From the NCBI GenBank assembly GCA_000402075.1, contig ARWO01000013.1:1-30702 (forward strand): DNA of 30,702 bases, given 5' to 3'. The notes under the pieces are model-generated. The model ran no database searches, had not been told where the DNA came from, and saw only the letters and a program-made list of their open reading frames with translations. The DNA is from Thaumarchaeota archaeon SCGC AAA007-O23 (GTDB taxonomy: Archaea; Thermoproteota; Nitrososphaeria; Nitrososphaerales; Nitrosopumilaceae). Every line of letters starts with the position of its first letter. Positions within the stretch are counted from its first letter, which is position 1. The translations under genes and the position numbers were made by a program. Shown one piece after another: positions 21,401-29,875 of this stretch.

Positions 21401-24058
21401 TTATCCTGATGTACATCCACTATATCCACAATCAATGCAGATATTACAACCTTCAGCAAAAATAAGCTTATTTTTGCATACAGGACACAAAGTTTCTTCT
21501 TTTTCTTGTTCCGTAACAGTTTGTGTTATCTTATGTGAATCTTCTAGTTTGATAGCTGATAATGCATTATTAATTTGAGATTTAACATATTCATTTTTAA
21601 TACTATTTGAGATATAATTTACAACATAATCACTTGGTTTTACTTCAAATGTCTTCGTTGAATCTTCACTTGCCATATGCAAGACTTGTTTGTGTCTCGA
21701 ACCATCTCTATAAACTGTTATTCCTTTCAATCCCATCTCATGTGCCAAAAGATACGAAGCCTTGACATCATCAACAGATACATCATTTGGCATGTTAATT
21801 GTCTTGGAAATTGCATTTCCAATCCAATCTTGCCACACTCCTTGTGCAAAAACATGATCAGACCAATGTATATCCATTGCAGTAACAAAGATGTTTTGAA
21901 TCCAATCTGGAATTTCAGGTATTCCTTTAACGGAACCGTAGTTATCCGCTACCTTTGCAAGTAGTTCTTCACTGTACAGATTGTTTTCTTTTAAGACTTG
22001 TTCAAATATTTTGTTGGTGTAAAAGAATCTGCCTACTGTAACTCTCTTTTCAAAAACTAGTGCAAAGTTTGGTTCCATTCCATTAGAACAATCAGCTAGC
22101 ATAGATAATGTACCAGTAGGTGCCACTGTAGTAGTCAGTACATTCCTAATTCCATACTTTTGGATCTTTTCAATAAGAGCATCCCAATCATAATATTGTT
22201 CTTTTTTTGGTTTTTCATAATATCCTGAAACCGGAATCTTTCCCTCTGGATATTCTGTTTTAGAACATAATGGGAACTCACCCCTACTCTTTGCAAGTGC
22301 AACACTTTCTTCCATGGAGTAATACGTTAATGCTTCAGCCAGCTTTAATTGGAAATCATAACCTTCCTTTGAGTTGTATGGAATTCGCAGTTTGTATAAT
22401 AGATCAGCTACTCCCATGACACCTAGTCCTATCCTGCGGGACTCTTTTGATGCAACATCAATTTCTGGTACAGGATATAGATTTACATCTATAATATTGT
22501 CCAAGTATCTTGTGGTTTTTCTAATAATCTCTTCATATCTTTGCCAGTCAAACTCATACTGACCATCGGCTTTCCTTTTAACAAGATTTGACAAATTGAT
22601 TGAACCCAAGTTACAAGATTCGTATGGGTAAAGGCTTTGTTCACCACATGGATTAGTTGCACGGAGTGGACTACCACGTGCTTTGGCAAATACATTGTAT
22701 TTGTTAATATTATCAAAGAAGATTAATCCCGGTTCTGCACTCTTCCAAGCTGATTGAGCTATCAAATCAATCAAGTGGTGTGCATTTATTTCCCCAGCTG
22801 ATGAGTTGTCTTTTGGAGAACGTAATGTGTATTTTCCATCCTCAGAATTTACAAGTATATCCCAAAAGTCCTTCCAGACACCAACACTGACATTGAAGTT
22901 TTCTAATACACCTGGCTCCGTCTTGTTTGTAATGAATTTTTCAATATCTGGATGCCAAACCTCCATAATTCCCATATTTGCACCTCGTCTTTTGCCACCC
23001 TGTTTCACTACTTCAGTCACAGTGTTGATTATATTCATAAAAGATACTGGTCCTGATGCTACTCCAGAGGTAGAGGCTACAATCTCTCCCTCATCACGCA
23101 GATCAGAATAATTTATTCCTACACCTCCACCAGACTTGAAAATCAAGGCGGCGTCAGATGTTGTTTTCATTATTGATTGCATATCATCAGGCATCCCTAA
23201 AACAAAGCAGGCAGAAAGTTGACCTAAACGCCCACCTGCGTTCATCATAGTAGGTGAATTTGGCAAAAAGTCTTGAGATGTCATTAATCCATAATATTCT
23301 GATATTCTGTCAGCATATGCATCAAATTTTTTGGAAGCAAGCATGGTTAAGAGTTCCTTGAATGACGTTTTCATCATTCCTTGCTTTGCCAGATCAAGAT
23401 AGCAGTTTATGAGGCATCTAAAGTGCCATTTATTGAGATGGTATTTTCCTATCTTGAATTTATAGTTAAAATCATCTAGTTTTTTGAGGTATTCTGCTGC
23501 TTCCTCTATATTTTGTGATATGCCACCATCTTTGGTGAATAGATAATTGTCTCTTATTAGGTCAGAAATGCTAACTAGGATAGCAACTCTTTCAAATAAC
23601 TCGGTTGGCTTTTCAGTAATTTCGTTTTTATTATCACGAAAAAGATAGCGTGATGCCATAACCCTTAAACAATTAATATCGAAAGATTTTCCTACTGAAT
23701 CTAGCTTTTTAGTATTTAAGACCTTCATCTTTTCTTCTCTAACCTTTCTGCGCTCATGGCGATATAGGATATAGCTCTTGGCGATGTCACTATGGCCTTG
23801 ATCGATCAGAGTTGATTCAACTAGATCCTGAATGGATTCAACGCTTGGTGGGTTATTGGCTGAAAATCCATGCTCGGTCAATTTGGTTAAAACGCCGTCG
23901 GCGAGTTTGATCGCAAGTTCCTTATCTGGTTTGTTTGACGCTGAGAATGCTTTGTATATGGCATTTAATATTTTGTCCGTGTTAAAGTCTGAAACTGATC
24001 CATCTCTCTTCCTAACTTGAGAAATAGAATGCTCTATCTGTGATTTATTATCTACCAA
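21401..24058 (-). CDS. nrdJ: Adenosylcobalamin-dependent (class II) ribonucleotide reductase
   Basis: An 885-residue protein. Residues ~13-103 form an ATP-cone (VRKRDGSVSDFNTDKI onward). The barrel has the redox cysteine C284 (LSACFVLG), the active site N469-x-C471-x-E473 in NPCGEQ, its partner C482 in SCNLGSINLS, and SAPTGTLS-type VAPTGTLSMLADCSNG. The C-terminus is cysteine-rich: CPVCKNKLIF, CNICIDCGYSGC. It reduces ribonucleotides using adenosylcobalamin, so it needs no oxygen or small subunit. TTG start, decided by a GGAGGGG Shine-Dalgarno at 24064-24070. It is preceded by the NrdD-like regulator candidate. Confidence 0.95.
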   Translation of the reverse strand: MVDNKSQIEHSISQVRKRDGSVSDFNTDKILNAIYKAFSASNKPDKELAIKLADGVLTKLTEHGFSANNPPSVESIQDLVESTLIDQGHSDIAKSYILYRHERRKVREEKMKVLNTKKLDSVGKSFDINCLRVMASRYLFRDNKNEITEKPTELFERVAILVSISDLIRDNYLFTKDGGISQNIEEAAEYLKKLDDFNYKFKIGKYHLNKWHFRCLINCYLDLAKQGMMKTSFKELLTMLASKKFDAYADRISEYYGLMTSQDFLPNSPTMMNAGGRLGQLSACFVLGMPDDMQSIMKTTSDAALIFKSGGGVGINYSDLRDEGEIVASTSGVASGPVSFMNIINTVTEVVKQGGKRRGANMGIMEVWHPDIEKFITNKTEPGVLENFNVSVGVWKDFWDILVNSEDGKYTLRSPKDNSSAGEINAHHLIDLIAQSAWKSAEPGLIFFDNINKYNVFAKARGSPLRATNPCGEQSLYPYESCNLGSINLSNLVKRKADGQYEFDWQRYEEIIRKTTRYLDNIIDVNLYPVPEIDVASKESRRIGLGVMGVADLLYKLRIPYNSKEGYDFQLKLAEALTYYSMEESVALAKSRGEFPLCSKTEYPEGKIPVSGYYEKPKKEQYYDWDALIEKIQKYGIRNVLTTTVAPTGTLSMLADCSNGMEPNFALVFEKRVTVGRFFYTNKIFEQVLKENNLYSEELLAKVADNYGSVKGIPEIPDWIQNIFVTAMDIHWSDHVFAQGVWQDWIGNAISKTINMPNDVSVDDVKASYLLAHEMGLKGITVYRDGSRHKQVLHMASEDSTKTFEVKPSDYVVNYISNSIKNEYVKSQINNALSAIKLEDSHKITQTVTEQEKEETLCPVCKNKLIFAEGCNICIDCGYSGCTSG

Positions 24059-24061
24059 TGT

Positions 24062-24070
24062 CTCCCCTCC
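24062..24070 (-). promoter_or_regulatory. Strong Shine-Dalgarno of nrdJ deciding a TTG start
   Basis: GGAGGGGAG on the minus strand lies just upstream of the TTG at 24056-24058. Most neighbouring genes lack such a sequence, so nrdJ is translated from a leadered mRNA. Confidence 0.65.
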
Positions 24071-24083
24071 AAACCGTTGAGTT

Positions 24084-24097
24084 GTTATCCATATAAC
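24084..24097. promoter_or_regulatory. Inverted repeat with TATA-like core upstream of nrdJ
   Basis: GTTAT-CCAT-ATAAC gives 5-base arms, and its minus strand reads GTTATATGGATAAC, which itself resembles a box A. It sits 26-39 bases upstream of the nrdJ TTG inside the 150-base gap after the NrdD-like gene. No cobalamin riboswitch-like structure was noticed in this gap. Confidence 0.35.
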
Positions 24098-24208
24098 ATT
24101 TCTGCAAAAGAGTTTTTGATCTAAGATCTAATTTAGCTCAATTTTTCTAACAAGATTCAAAAACTTAACAATCATGAAATCGACTGTTTGATAAGAAAAC
24201 TGGGTGAT

Positions 24209-26443
24209 CTAGATAATATATGTAGACTTGCAGGTGGGGCATTTATCATCAAGTTTTTCATCTTTGAATCCACAGTTACCACAGATTGATACTTGCATAA
24301 CAGGCTTGAATGAACTAGTAATGTTAACCCCTTTCTCAATGACTTTTTTGATCTCACTTGTCTTAGTGCCTTTTGGTATAGTAATACGTGTCAACAATCC
24401 ACCATTGAGAGTTTTACCAATTTTGTTACACTCTGTAATCTCTGCACTTTTTCCAGTGAGGCCTGATATCTTGCCAATGTCAAGTACAATTCCCTGCGAA
24501 TAAGTTTCAGTTGAGATCGCTAAGCTGGTATGTTCTTTAGTTGAATCAGGATTTAATAGACCGCTGGTGATTTCCTGGACTTTGTTTTTTCCATATTTTT
24601 CACCATCTAGAGAAATAAATCTTTCAGACCCATCGCTCTCAGTCATGGTTATGATAACATTTATTCCAAGTTCTTTGCCTTTCTTTGATGCGATGTTTAC
24701 AGCGGTTTCAATTACCTTGTATAGGATCTCTTGTCCCTCTTTGTTATTTTTGAATCCAAGTATACCATAAACTGCATTATGTAAACCTACTAGGTTGATC
24801 ACCAAAGAGACTGTGGCACGTTCCATGTACTGTGTATTAGCAGCAAGTATTGGATTAACCGCCAACCTGATTAGATTAGAGACGCTTTTGTTACGTAAAG
24901 CCATAGAATCTAAAGCAGGTTTCATTAGCAATGCAAGTCTTGCTCGAAAATAAGTTTCGTCTTTGTTTGATTCAAATGCCAAACGGGGCAGATTGATAGA
25001 TAATGAACCCAAATGTAATGCGGTAGATGCTGTATTTTCTGGACAAATGATCCCTTTCTGGGAGATGCTATGTTTCGCAAACACTACTTTGCCTCCAAGA
25101 GTAATAATTTTAGATAATATCTCTGATACGTCTGTTATCCGTCCCTTCTCATAATCAATAACAAGTCCTATTTTTGGAATTGGTGTAAGTGTTGCATATG
25201 TTTTGTAGGCAGAAAGTATAGTTTTTACAATTTTTTGCTCTGTTCCCAGTGGAATTCTAAATGAGACCACTGTTGATGTCTTGTTATAACCTATACTTGT
25301 AAAAGATGTTGTAAAGGAATCAACCAGTTTACGCTCAAGTTCAGGTAAATCTTTTGAATATTTTGAGAGTAATGGTATTAGATCATCCATCACTACTTCC
25401 TGAGAAGCTTCCTTTGAGATGAGCGCTATTATCATAGATAATGCAGAAGAAAGATGATCCAGTGTCTTAACTGATGGAATTCTACAAATGCCAAGGGATT
25501 TCCCTTTGAGATCTATACCATCTTCAATCAATGTCTTTACATTTATGAATACAGCATCTGGCAAAATTGACCATAATCCAAGATTAGTAATATGAAGATC
25601 ACCTGCTAGATGTGCATCTGCTATATCCTTTGGAAGAGTACTTGTAAGAAGGTGTTCAGCAAATACAATTTGACCAGTCTTGAATAACAATCCCTCTATA
25701 CCGCTATCTACATTTTCTGTATTTGTTATCATCTCTTGAACTTCAAATGTAGGAAGTCCAACTCTGGCCAGTTTGTGTCTGTATTCTTCGTGACCGTGTT
25801 CTAAGAGTACTGAATTAACCAATTCACGAATGAGCGAACCTGTTAGATATGCAGTCTGATATTTGTAAATACGATTTTCAACCTCTTCAGTTATTTTTTG
25901 TGCCAGTTCTAGTGGTAAGCTTCCCTCACGAACTAGTGACTGGATTATTTTTTGAGAATTAAACTCCTCAATTGAGTCATGTGATGTTCTTACATACATT
26001 TTACCACTTTCTATAATTGATCTTTCCTCAATCTGCCTTGCAAGGCTTAAGACAAGTTTGCCAAGATTTGTAATTGTATATCTTCGTTCTGACTTGTTTA
26101 GTGCTACAAGTGATTGCCTTAACAATTTTCTTAAATGATATGCAAATTTGCCACTTTCTTTCTTTGATTTGAATCCTGCAAGAGATTTTAGTTCAGAATA
26201 AGTAAGTGGTCCTTTTGAGTTCAAGATTCTTAATATATCAATTCGATTTGGACTTGCCATAACAGAAAAGATCATTCTTACCCGTTTGGAAGTAGATTGG
26301 AGTACTTGGTTTCCAGATGGTTCCTCATCTAAACTAAGATCATCAAGATCATCTACATCATCAAGATCACCCATACCATCAAGAATCGTATCGGATTCAG
26401 GTTCGATCTCTTCCTCTAGATCTAATTTTTTGCTACTCCCCAA
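24209..26443 (-). CDS. Winged-helix / ATP-cone / NrdD-like fusion without glycyl-radical motif (putative regulator)
   Basis: About 744 residues from a TTG at 26441-26443; an ATG at 26485 would add a hydrophobic 14-residue leader that looks like translated promoter. An acidic linker is followed by an ArsR-like winged helix (MASPNRIDILRILNSKGPLT through RRYTITNLGKLVLSLA). An ATP-cone comes next (MYVRTSHDSIEEFNSQKIIQ through EEYRHKLARVG). Then ~490 residues match anaerobic NrdD: AHLAGDLHITNLG (HIHDL in true NrdD), LSINLPRLAFES. The C-terminal zinc site is CGNC...CPTC. The protein stops seven residues beyond CPTC, where active NrdD continues to the RxxGY glycyl-radical loop. No NrdG activase is adjacent. 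A nucleotide-sensing regulator is likely. Confidence 0.85.
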   Translation of the reverse strand: MGSSKKLDLEEEIEPESDTILDGMGDLDDVDDLDDLSLDEEPSGNQVLQSTSKRVRMIFSVMASPNRIDILRILNSKGPLTYSELKSLAGFKSKKESGKFAYHLRKLLRQSLVALNKSERRYTITNLGKLVLSLARQIEERSIIESGKMYVRTSHDSIEEFNSQKIIQSLVREGSLPLELAQKITEEVENRIYKYQTAYLTGSLIRELVNSVLLEHGHEEYRHKLARVGLPTFEVQEMITNTENVDSGIEGLLFKTGQIVFAEHLLTSTLPKDIADAHLAGDLHITNLGLWSILPDAVFINVKTLIEDGIDLKGKSLGICRIPSVKTLDHLSSALSMIIALISKEASQEVVMDDLIPLLSKYSKDLPELERKLVDSFTTSFTSIGYNKTSTVVSFRIPLGTEQKIVKTILSAYKTYATLTPIPKIGLVIDYEKGRITDVSEILSKIITLGGKVVFAKHSISQKGIICPENTASTALHLGSLSINLPRLAFESNKDETYFRARLALLMKPALDSMALRNKSVSNLIRLAVNPILAANTQYMERATVSLVINLVGLHNAVYGILGFKNNKEGQEILYKVIETAVNIASKKGKELGINVIITMTESDGSERFISLDGEKYGKNKVQEITSGLLNPDSTKEHTSLAISTETYSQGIVLDIGKISGLTGKSAEITECNKIGKTLNGGLLTRITIPKGTKTSEIKKVIEKGVNITSSFKPVMQVSICGNCGFKDEKLDDKCPTCKSTYII

Positions 26444-26546
26444 TATAATTAATAAAAAAATAGAAGTAATTAAGGTTTGTAACATGATCTAATTTTAAAT
26501 TTTTTATTCAAAAAATAAAACATATAGTTAAAAATAAAAAATTTAC

Positions 26547-26708
26547 TTACTTTTTTTCCAAGTCAAGCGAAAATTCAGTTGTCGAAAGTACTTGTCCACA
26601 AGATGGGCATTTATTATTATAGTGTTTCATAACATCTTTTACAGATTTGAGTGTCTGCATTGTGGAAATTTTTTCGCCACATTTTCCACAGCTTATATCA
26701 GCAGACAT
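26547..26708 (-). CDS. 53-residue zinc-ribbon protein
   Basis: ATG at 26706-26708 opens a 53-residue frame ending TAA at 26547. Cysteines C7-x2-C10 (SCGKCGEKIS) and C34-x2-C37 (NKCPSCGQVL) form one zinc ribbon; the rest is polar with a predicted short helix between the pairs (LKSVKDVMKHY). It has no recognised function. It lies on the minus strand between the DUF35/thiolase genes and the NrdD-like gene, with 69 and 60 or more bases around it, so it could be transcribed alone. Confidence 0.7.
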   Translation of the reverse strand: MSADISCGKCGEKISTMQTLKSVKDVMKHYNNKCPSCGQVLSTTEFSLDLEKK

Positions 26709-26777
26709 TTATAGATATTCGGTGCCAAATCGTATTAAATTTTAAAAAATTTTTTTTCATAATATGCTAAAAATGAT

Positions 26778-27152
26778 TTATATCTTCTCCAAAACTATAC
26801 CACGATTATCAAAATCAACCACCTTTACTGCAGCGCCAATCGGAAGATCTTCAGGTTTTTGTATATTTGGTAAAAAGCCTGAGACCCTTATACCTGAATC
26901 ATGTAATTCCATCACAACCCAAGCATATGGAACCAAGTCCTCAAATCCTGCCGGAGGAACAGTCATTATTGTATATGTGACAACCTTTCCAGTGCCTTTT
27001 AGAATAGAATCTTCAAATTCTTTACTGCCACATTTTTTGCAAAAATATACTGTTGCAAGATGTAGATCATCACATTTTGTGCACTTTCTAGCAAGTACAT
27101 TACCAGCCTTTGCCGCTTCAATAAATTCAGGTTTTGCAGACAATTTACACAC
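26778..27152 (-). CDS. DUF35 OB-fold protein with zinc ribbon, thiolase partner
   Basis: About 124 residues from the GTG at 27150-27152, which overlaps the thiolase stop by eight bases; an in-frame ATG further upstream (27194) would run deep into the thiolase and add an unlikely leader. The rubredoxin-like zinc ribbon uses C24-x2-C27 and C38-x2-C41 (CTKC and CKKC), followed by an OB-fold (GKVVTYTIMTVPPAGFEDLV, AWVVMELHDSGIRVSGFLPN). In archaea DUF35 proteins scaffold thiolase and HMG-CoA synthase, passing acetoacetyl-CoA. Immediate coupling with the thiolase supports that role here. Confidence 0.88.
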   Translation of the reverse strand: MCKLSAKPEFIEAAKAGNVLARKCTKCDDLHLATVYFCKKCGSKEFEDSILKGTGKVVTYTIMTVPPAGFEDLVPYAWVVMELHDSGIRVSGFLPNIQKPEDLPIGAAVKVVDFDNRGIVLEKI

Positions 27153-28299
27153 TTTGAAAGATATGAACTGCACAACTAGCGCCAGTAGCACCAAAGTTTT
27201 GCGTTAATCCAATTTTTGCGTCATTAACGGTTCTCTCACCAGACTGTCCTGTTAGTTGCTCAAATACTTCGACTATTTGACCAACACCAGTTGCGCCAAT
27301 TGGATGTCCTTTGGATTTAAGACCGCCAGAGGGATTAATAGAAATTGAACCATTTAGTTTAGTTTCACCATTTCTTGCAGCAGTTGCACCAGTACCTTTC
27401 TCAAAGAAGCCTAGATCTTCTGTGTCAACAACTTCTGCAACTGTAAAACAATCATGAACTTCAGCAAAGTCGACATTTTTTGAAGTGATTCCTGCCATCT
27501 TGAACGCAGCTTCAGCTGCTATCTTTGTACTTGGTATTGTGGTAAGATGTTCACGTCCTTGCAACGCTGCAGGAGAACCACCACGTCCAGAACCAATTAC
27601 TTTTACATAATCCTTTGAATGCTCTTTAGCAAATTTTTCATTACATAAAATGACAGAACTTGCCCCATCAGAGAACGGACAACAATCATATAATTTTAAA
27701 GGGCTAGCAACTACTGCTGAATTCATCACATCATCAATTGTAATTTTTTTTCTAAAGTGTGCTTTAGGATTTAAAAAACCATTTTCATGATTCTTTACTG
27801 CAACACTTGCAAGATCTTCTTCAGTTGCATCAAATTCATGTAGGTATGCACGTGCCATTGATGCAAACAAACCAGGAAACGATGCTCCTGCTTGACCTTC
27901 ATAAAAGAAATCAGAGCAGTAAGAAAAGTAAGTTGTTGTCCAGTCAGTACCAGTGTGTGTTACTTTTTCAGTACCAGTAACTAAGACAGCGTCATAAAAT
28001 CCTGCAGCTACGTTTGCAAATGCCTCTCTAAAAGAAACAGAACCGCTTCCACATGCAGATTCAATAGAAAGTGAAGGGCATTCAGAAATTCCTAGATTAC
28101 TCATAACAACAGGACCCAAGTGCACCTGCTTGTCTGCAACACCAAATACATTGGAGATGTAACCTGCTTGAATCTCTTTAGGTTCAATTCCAGCATTTTC
28201 AATTGCACCAACTGATGCTTGAATTGTAATATCAGAAATACTATCCTCTAATTTTCCATATTTTGTACTGCCAGCACCTAAAACACAAACTTTTTCCAT
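27145..28299 (-). CDS. Acetyl-CoA acetyltransferase (SCP2-type thiolase)
   Basis: A 384-residue thiolase. The nucleophile is C83 in ESACGSGS, followed by LYDCCPFSDGASSVIL, VDFAEVHDCFTVAEV with the catalytic histidine, GGLKSKGHPIGATGVGQ near residues 327-343, and NFGATGASCAVHIF at the C-terminus. It condenses or cleaves acetoacetyl-CoA, feeding the mevalonate pathway, and may also run the last step of the 3HP/4HB cycle. It is coupled to the DUF35 gene. Box A TTTTTATAAG (28319-28328) lies 20-29 bases upstream of its ATG. Confidence 0.92.
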   Translation of the reverse strand: MEKVCVLGAGSTKYGKLEDSISDITIQASVGAIENAGIEPKEIQAGYISNVFGVADKQVHLGPVVMSNLGISECPSLSIESACGSGSVSFREAFANVAAGFYDAVLVTGTEKVTHTGTDWTTTYFSYCSDFFYEGQAGASFPGLFASMARAYLHEFDATEEDLASVAVKNHENGFLNPKAHFRKKITIDDVMNSAVVASPLKLYDCCPFSDGASSVILCNEKFAKEHSKDYVKVIGSGRGGSPAALQGREHLTTIPSTKIAAEAAFKMAGITSKNVDFAEVHDCFTVAEVVDTEDLGFFEKGTGATAARNGETKLNGSISINPSGGLKSKGHPIGATGVGQIVEVFEQLTGQSGERTVNDAKIGLTQNFGATGASCAVHIFQSV

Positions 28300-28318
28300 A
28301 AAAAACGCTGACCAATTC

Positions 28319-28328
28319 CTTATAAAAA
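28319..28328 (-). promoter_or_regulatory. Box A of the thiolase gene
   Basis: TTTTTATAAG on the minus strand is centred about 25 bases upstream of the thiolase ATG at 28299, in the 71-base divergent gap. A leaderless transcript is predicted. Confidence 0.45.
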
Positions 28329-28370
28329 TTCTTCATAAGTTTTGATAAGGGTAGATTTTACATATTAGCG

Positions 28371-28829
28371 GTGCAAAAAAAAAATCATCTTTCGAAAGTT
28401 GTACAAGAAAAGTCAGAACCACATAATGTAATAAAACCCACAAAGAAAAAAATACAAGTTTTAAAAAATGAGATAGCACAGTATTTGGATTCAAATGGTT
28501 ACCTTTCCTATTCTGCAAAAAAGAAAAAATACATAATTTTAGGTACTAATTCACCAAAAGATGGTATAGTAGAATGTCCACAATGTAAGATTGGACAACT
28601 GATGATCATAAGATCACCGATAACAAAAAAGAGGTTTATCGGATGTTCAAACTATAATAATGGGTGTAAAGCATCTTCACCACTTTTACAAAAAGCAAGA
28701 CTACGTGCAACAAAAACAAAATGCGAGCTTTGCAAATGGCCTATTGTAATATTCAGATATAATAGAAAACAAAAATGGGTAAAACAATGTTCAAACTTTA
28801 GATGTAAATCAAGGAAAACTAAAGTCTAA
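28371..28829 (+). CDS. Topoisomerase IA-type zinc-finger protein (stand-alone)
   Basis: A 152-residue basic protein with a GTG start. A lysine-rich N-terminus is followed by two four-cysteine fingers: C69, C72, C92, C99 (ECPQC, then FIGCSNYNNGC) and C118, C121, C140, C145 (CELCKWPIVIF, then CSNFRC). The first has the spacing and the RFIGCSNY wording of the C-terminal fingers of type IA topoisomerases. There is no topoisomerase catalytic domain before it, so this is a separate protein or a relic of one. It probably binds DNA. It is divergent from the thiolase gene and its 3' end overlaps the nitrilase gene by four bases. Confidence 0.8.
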   Translation: MQKKNHLSKVVQEKSEPHNVIKPTKKKIQVLKNEIAQYLDSNGYLSYSAKKKKYIILGTNSPKDGIVECPQCKIGQLMIIRSPITKKRFIGCSNYNNGCKASSPLLQKARLRATKTKCELCKWPIVIFRYNRKQKWVKQCSNFRCKSRKTKV

Positions 28830-29638
28830 AAATTGGAATATAGATCAGTCCTACGATTTTTTAATAACGGTAATTTTTTTCGAGTGTCCTTAACAACTGA
28901 GATAGAGATGTTTACGTAGCCTATTCCCTGTCGCTTTTTCATATCAAGAAGTATTCTACCATAAGGATCAACTGCCAAACTTCTTCCTGAGTAAATATGG
29001 CCGAGATGGTCAGGTGCAATTACATAACATCCATTTTCAATCGCACGTGATTTGTTTAATGTAAGCCAATGTTCTTCCTTCATAGGACCGTTAACCCACG
29101 CAGAAGGTACAATTAGTATTTCACTACCAGATGATGCAAGTGTCCTGGATAACTCTGGGAATCTAAGATCATAACAGATAATCATTCCTAATTTACCAAC
29201 TGAGGTTTTTGTTGGTAAAGGGATAGTTTTTCCAGCCACCATTTTAGATGATTCCTTGAAACCAAGTGCGTCGTAAAGATGGGTCTTCCTATATTTTCCA
29301 ATAATTTTTCCGCTTTTGTTTACTATGAATGAGGTATCATACACTCTATCTTTCTTCTTACTTTTCTCCAGCATTGTTCCAACTACAATGATAGAATTTT
29401 GTCTTGCACATTCTGATATGGCTGATACAAATTTGCCATTTATTGTCTCAGCTTGTTGTGCAACTCGTTTAGCGGATTGTGATGTGGATGTAAAAAACAT
29501 CATGTATTCTGGAAATGCACAAAGATCTGCATGATTCCTTGCGGCCTGTTTGATGTATCGTAAAATCTTTGGAAGATTTTTTGTTTTATCGGTTGAAGCT
29601 TTGAATTGTACTATTGCAATTTTAGACATAGGCGTCAT
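28826..29638 (-). CDS. Nitrilase-superfamily carbon-nitrogen hydrolase
   Basis: About 270 residues. The catalytic triad is visible: the glutamate in CAFPEYMMFF (near residue 44), the lysine in KYRKTHLYD and the cysteine in GMIICYDLRFPELS. SRAIENGCYVIAP is the usual substrate-loop region and YGRILLDMKKRQGIGYVNIS ends the fold. The sequence resembles the Nit1/Nit2 branch (omega-amidase or deaminated glutathione amidase), with amide hydrolysis more likely than nitrile hydrolysis. ATG at 29636-29638 is chosen; an ATG at 29627-29629 (MSKIAIVQF) is equally good and a TTG at 29650 less so. It follows a tautomerase gene. Confidence 0.88.
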   Translation of the reverse strand: MTPMSKIAIVQFKASTDKTKNLPKILRYIKQAARNHADLCAFPEYMMFFTSTSQSAKRVAQQAETINGKFVSAISECARQNSIIVVGTMLEKSKKKDRVYDTSFIVNKSGKIIGKYRKTHLYDALGFKESSKMVAGKTIPLPTKTSVGKLGMIICYDLRFPELSRTLASSGSEILIVPSAWVNGPMKEEHWLTLNKSRAIENGCYVIAPDHLGHIYSGRSLAVDPYGRILLDMKKRQGIGYVNISISVVKDTRKKLPLLKNRRTDLYSNF

Positions 29639-29663
29639 AATATTGATCAAAATAAAAAGATAG

Positions 29664-29840
29664 TTAGAGTTGGCTTCCTGCTTTAAACCAATTCTCTTTT
29701 GGATTCTCTTTAAAGACTACAATTACGTGTTCTTCTTTGGTCTTTAAAATCTCAGCAGCCGATTTTGTTACTACCTTGGCAAAATCATCTTTTTGTTGTT
29801 GAGTTCTACCAGGATACATTGATACTGTAATCAGAGGCAT
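29664..29840 (-). CDS. 4-oxalocrotonate tautomerase-family protein
   Basis: A 58-residue single-domain protein beginning MPLITVSMYPGRTQQQKDDF. The proline after the initiator methionine is the catalytic base of the 4-OT family, and the HVIVVFKENPKENWFKAG segment carries the second strand and the C-terminal aromatic. Members tautomerise keto-enol acids, usually as hexamers; the substrate cannot be inferred. It sits between the rhomboid gene (35-base gap) and the nitrilase gene (25-base gap). The minus strand has AAATTATAC near 29859-29867, about 23 bases upstream. Confidence 0.88.
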   Translation of the reverse strand: MPLITVSMYPGRTQQQKDDFAKVVTKSAAEILKTKEEHVIVVFKENPKENWFKAGSQL

Positions 29841-29875
29841 AAGGATTTTTTTTGTAATGTATAATTTAGTGGTTG

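Noticed and set aside
24059..24208. A cobalamin riboswitch ahead of nrdJ
   Set aside because: No B12-box-like sequence or extended pairing was seen in the 150-base gap; only a short inverted repeat and a Shine-Dalgarno sequence.
26444..26485. A hydrophobic N-terminal segment as a membrane anchor for the NrdD-like protein
   Set aside because: It is encoded by an AT-rich stretch that looks like promoter, and an ArsR-like DNA-binding domain with an acidic linker follows; a TTG at 26443 removes it. Not fully excluded.
26764..27207. A 147-codon plus-strand frame opposite the DUF35 gene
   Set aside because: The minus-strand gene has a zinc ribbon, an OB-fold and a thiolase partner; the antisense frame has no domain.
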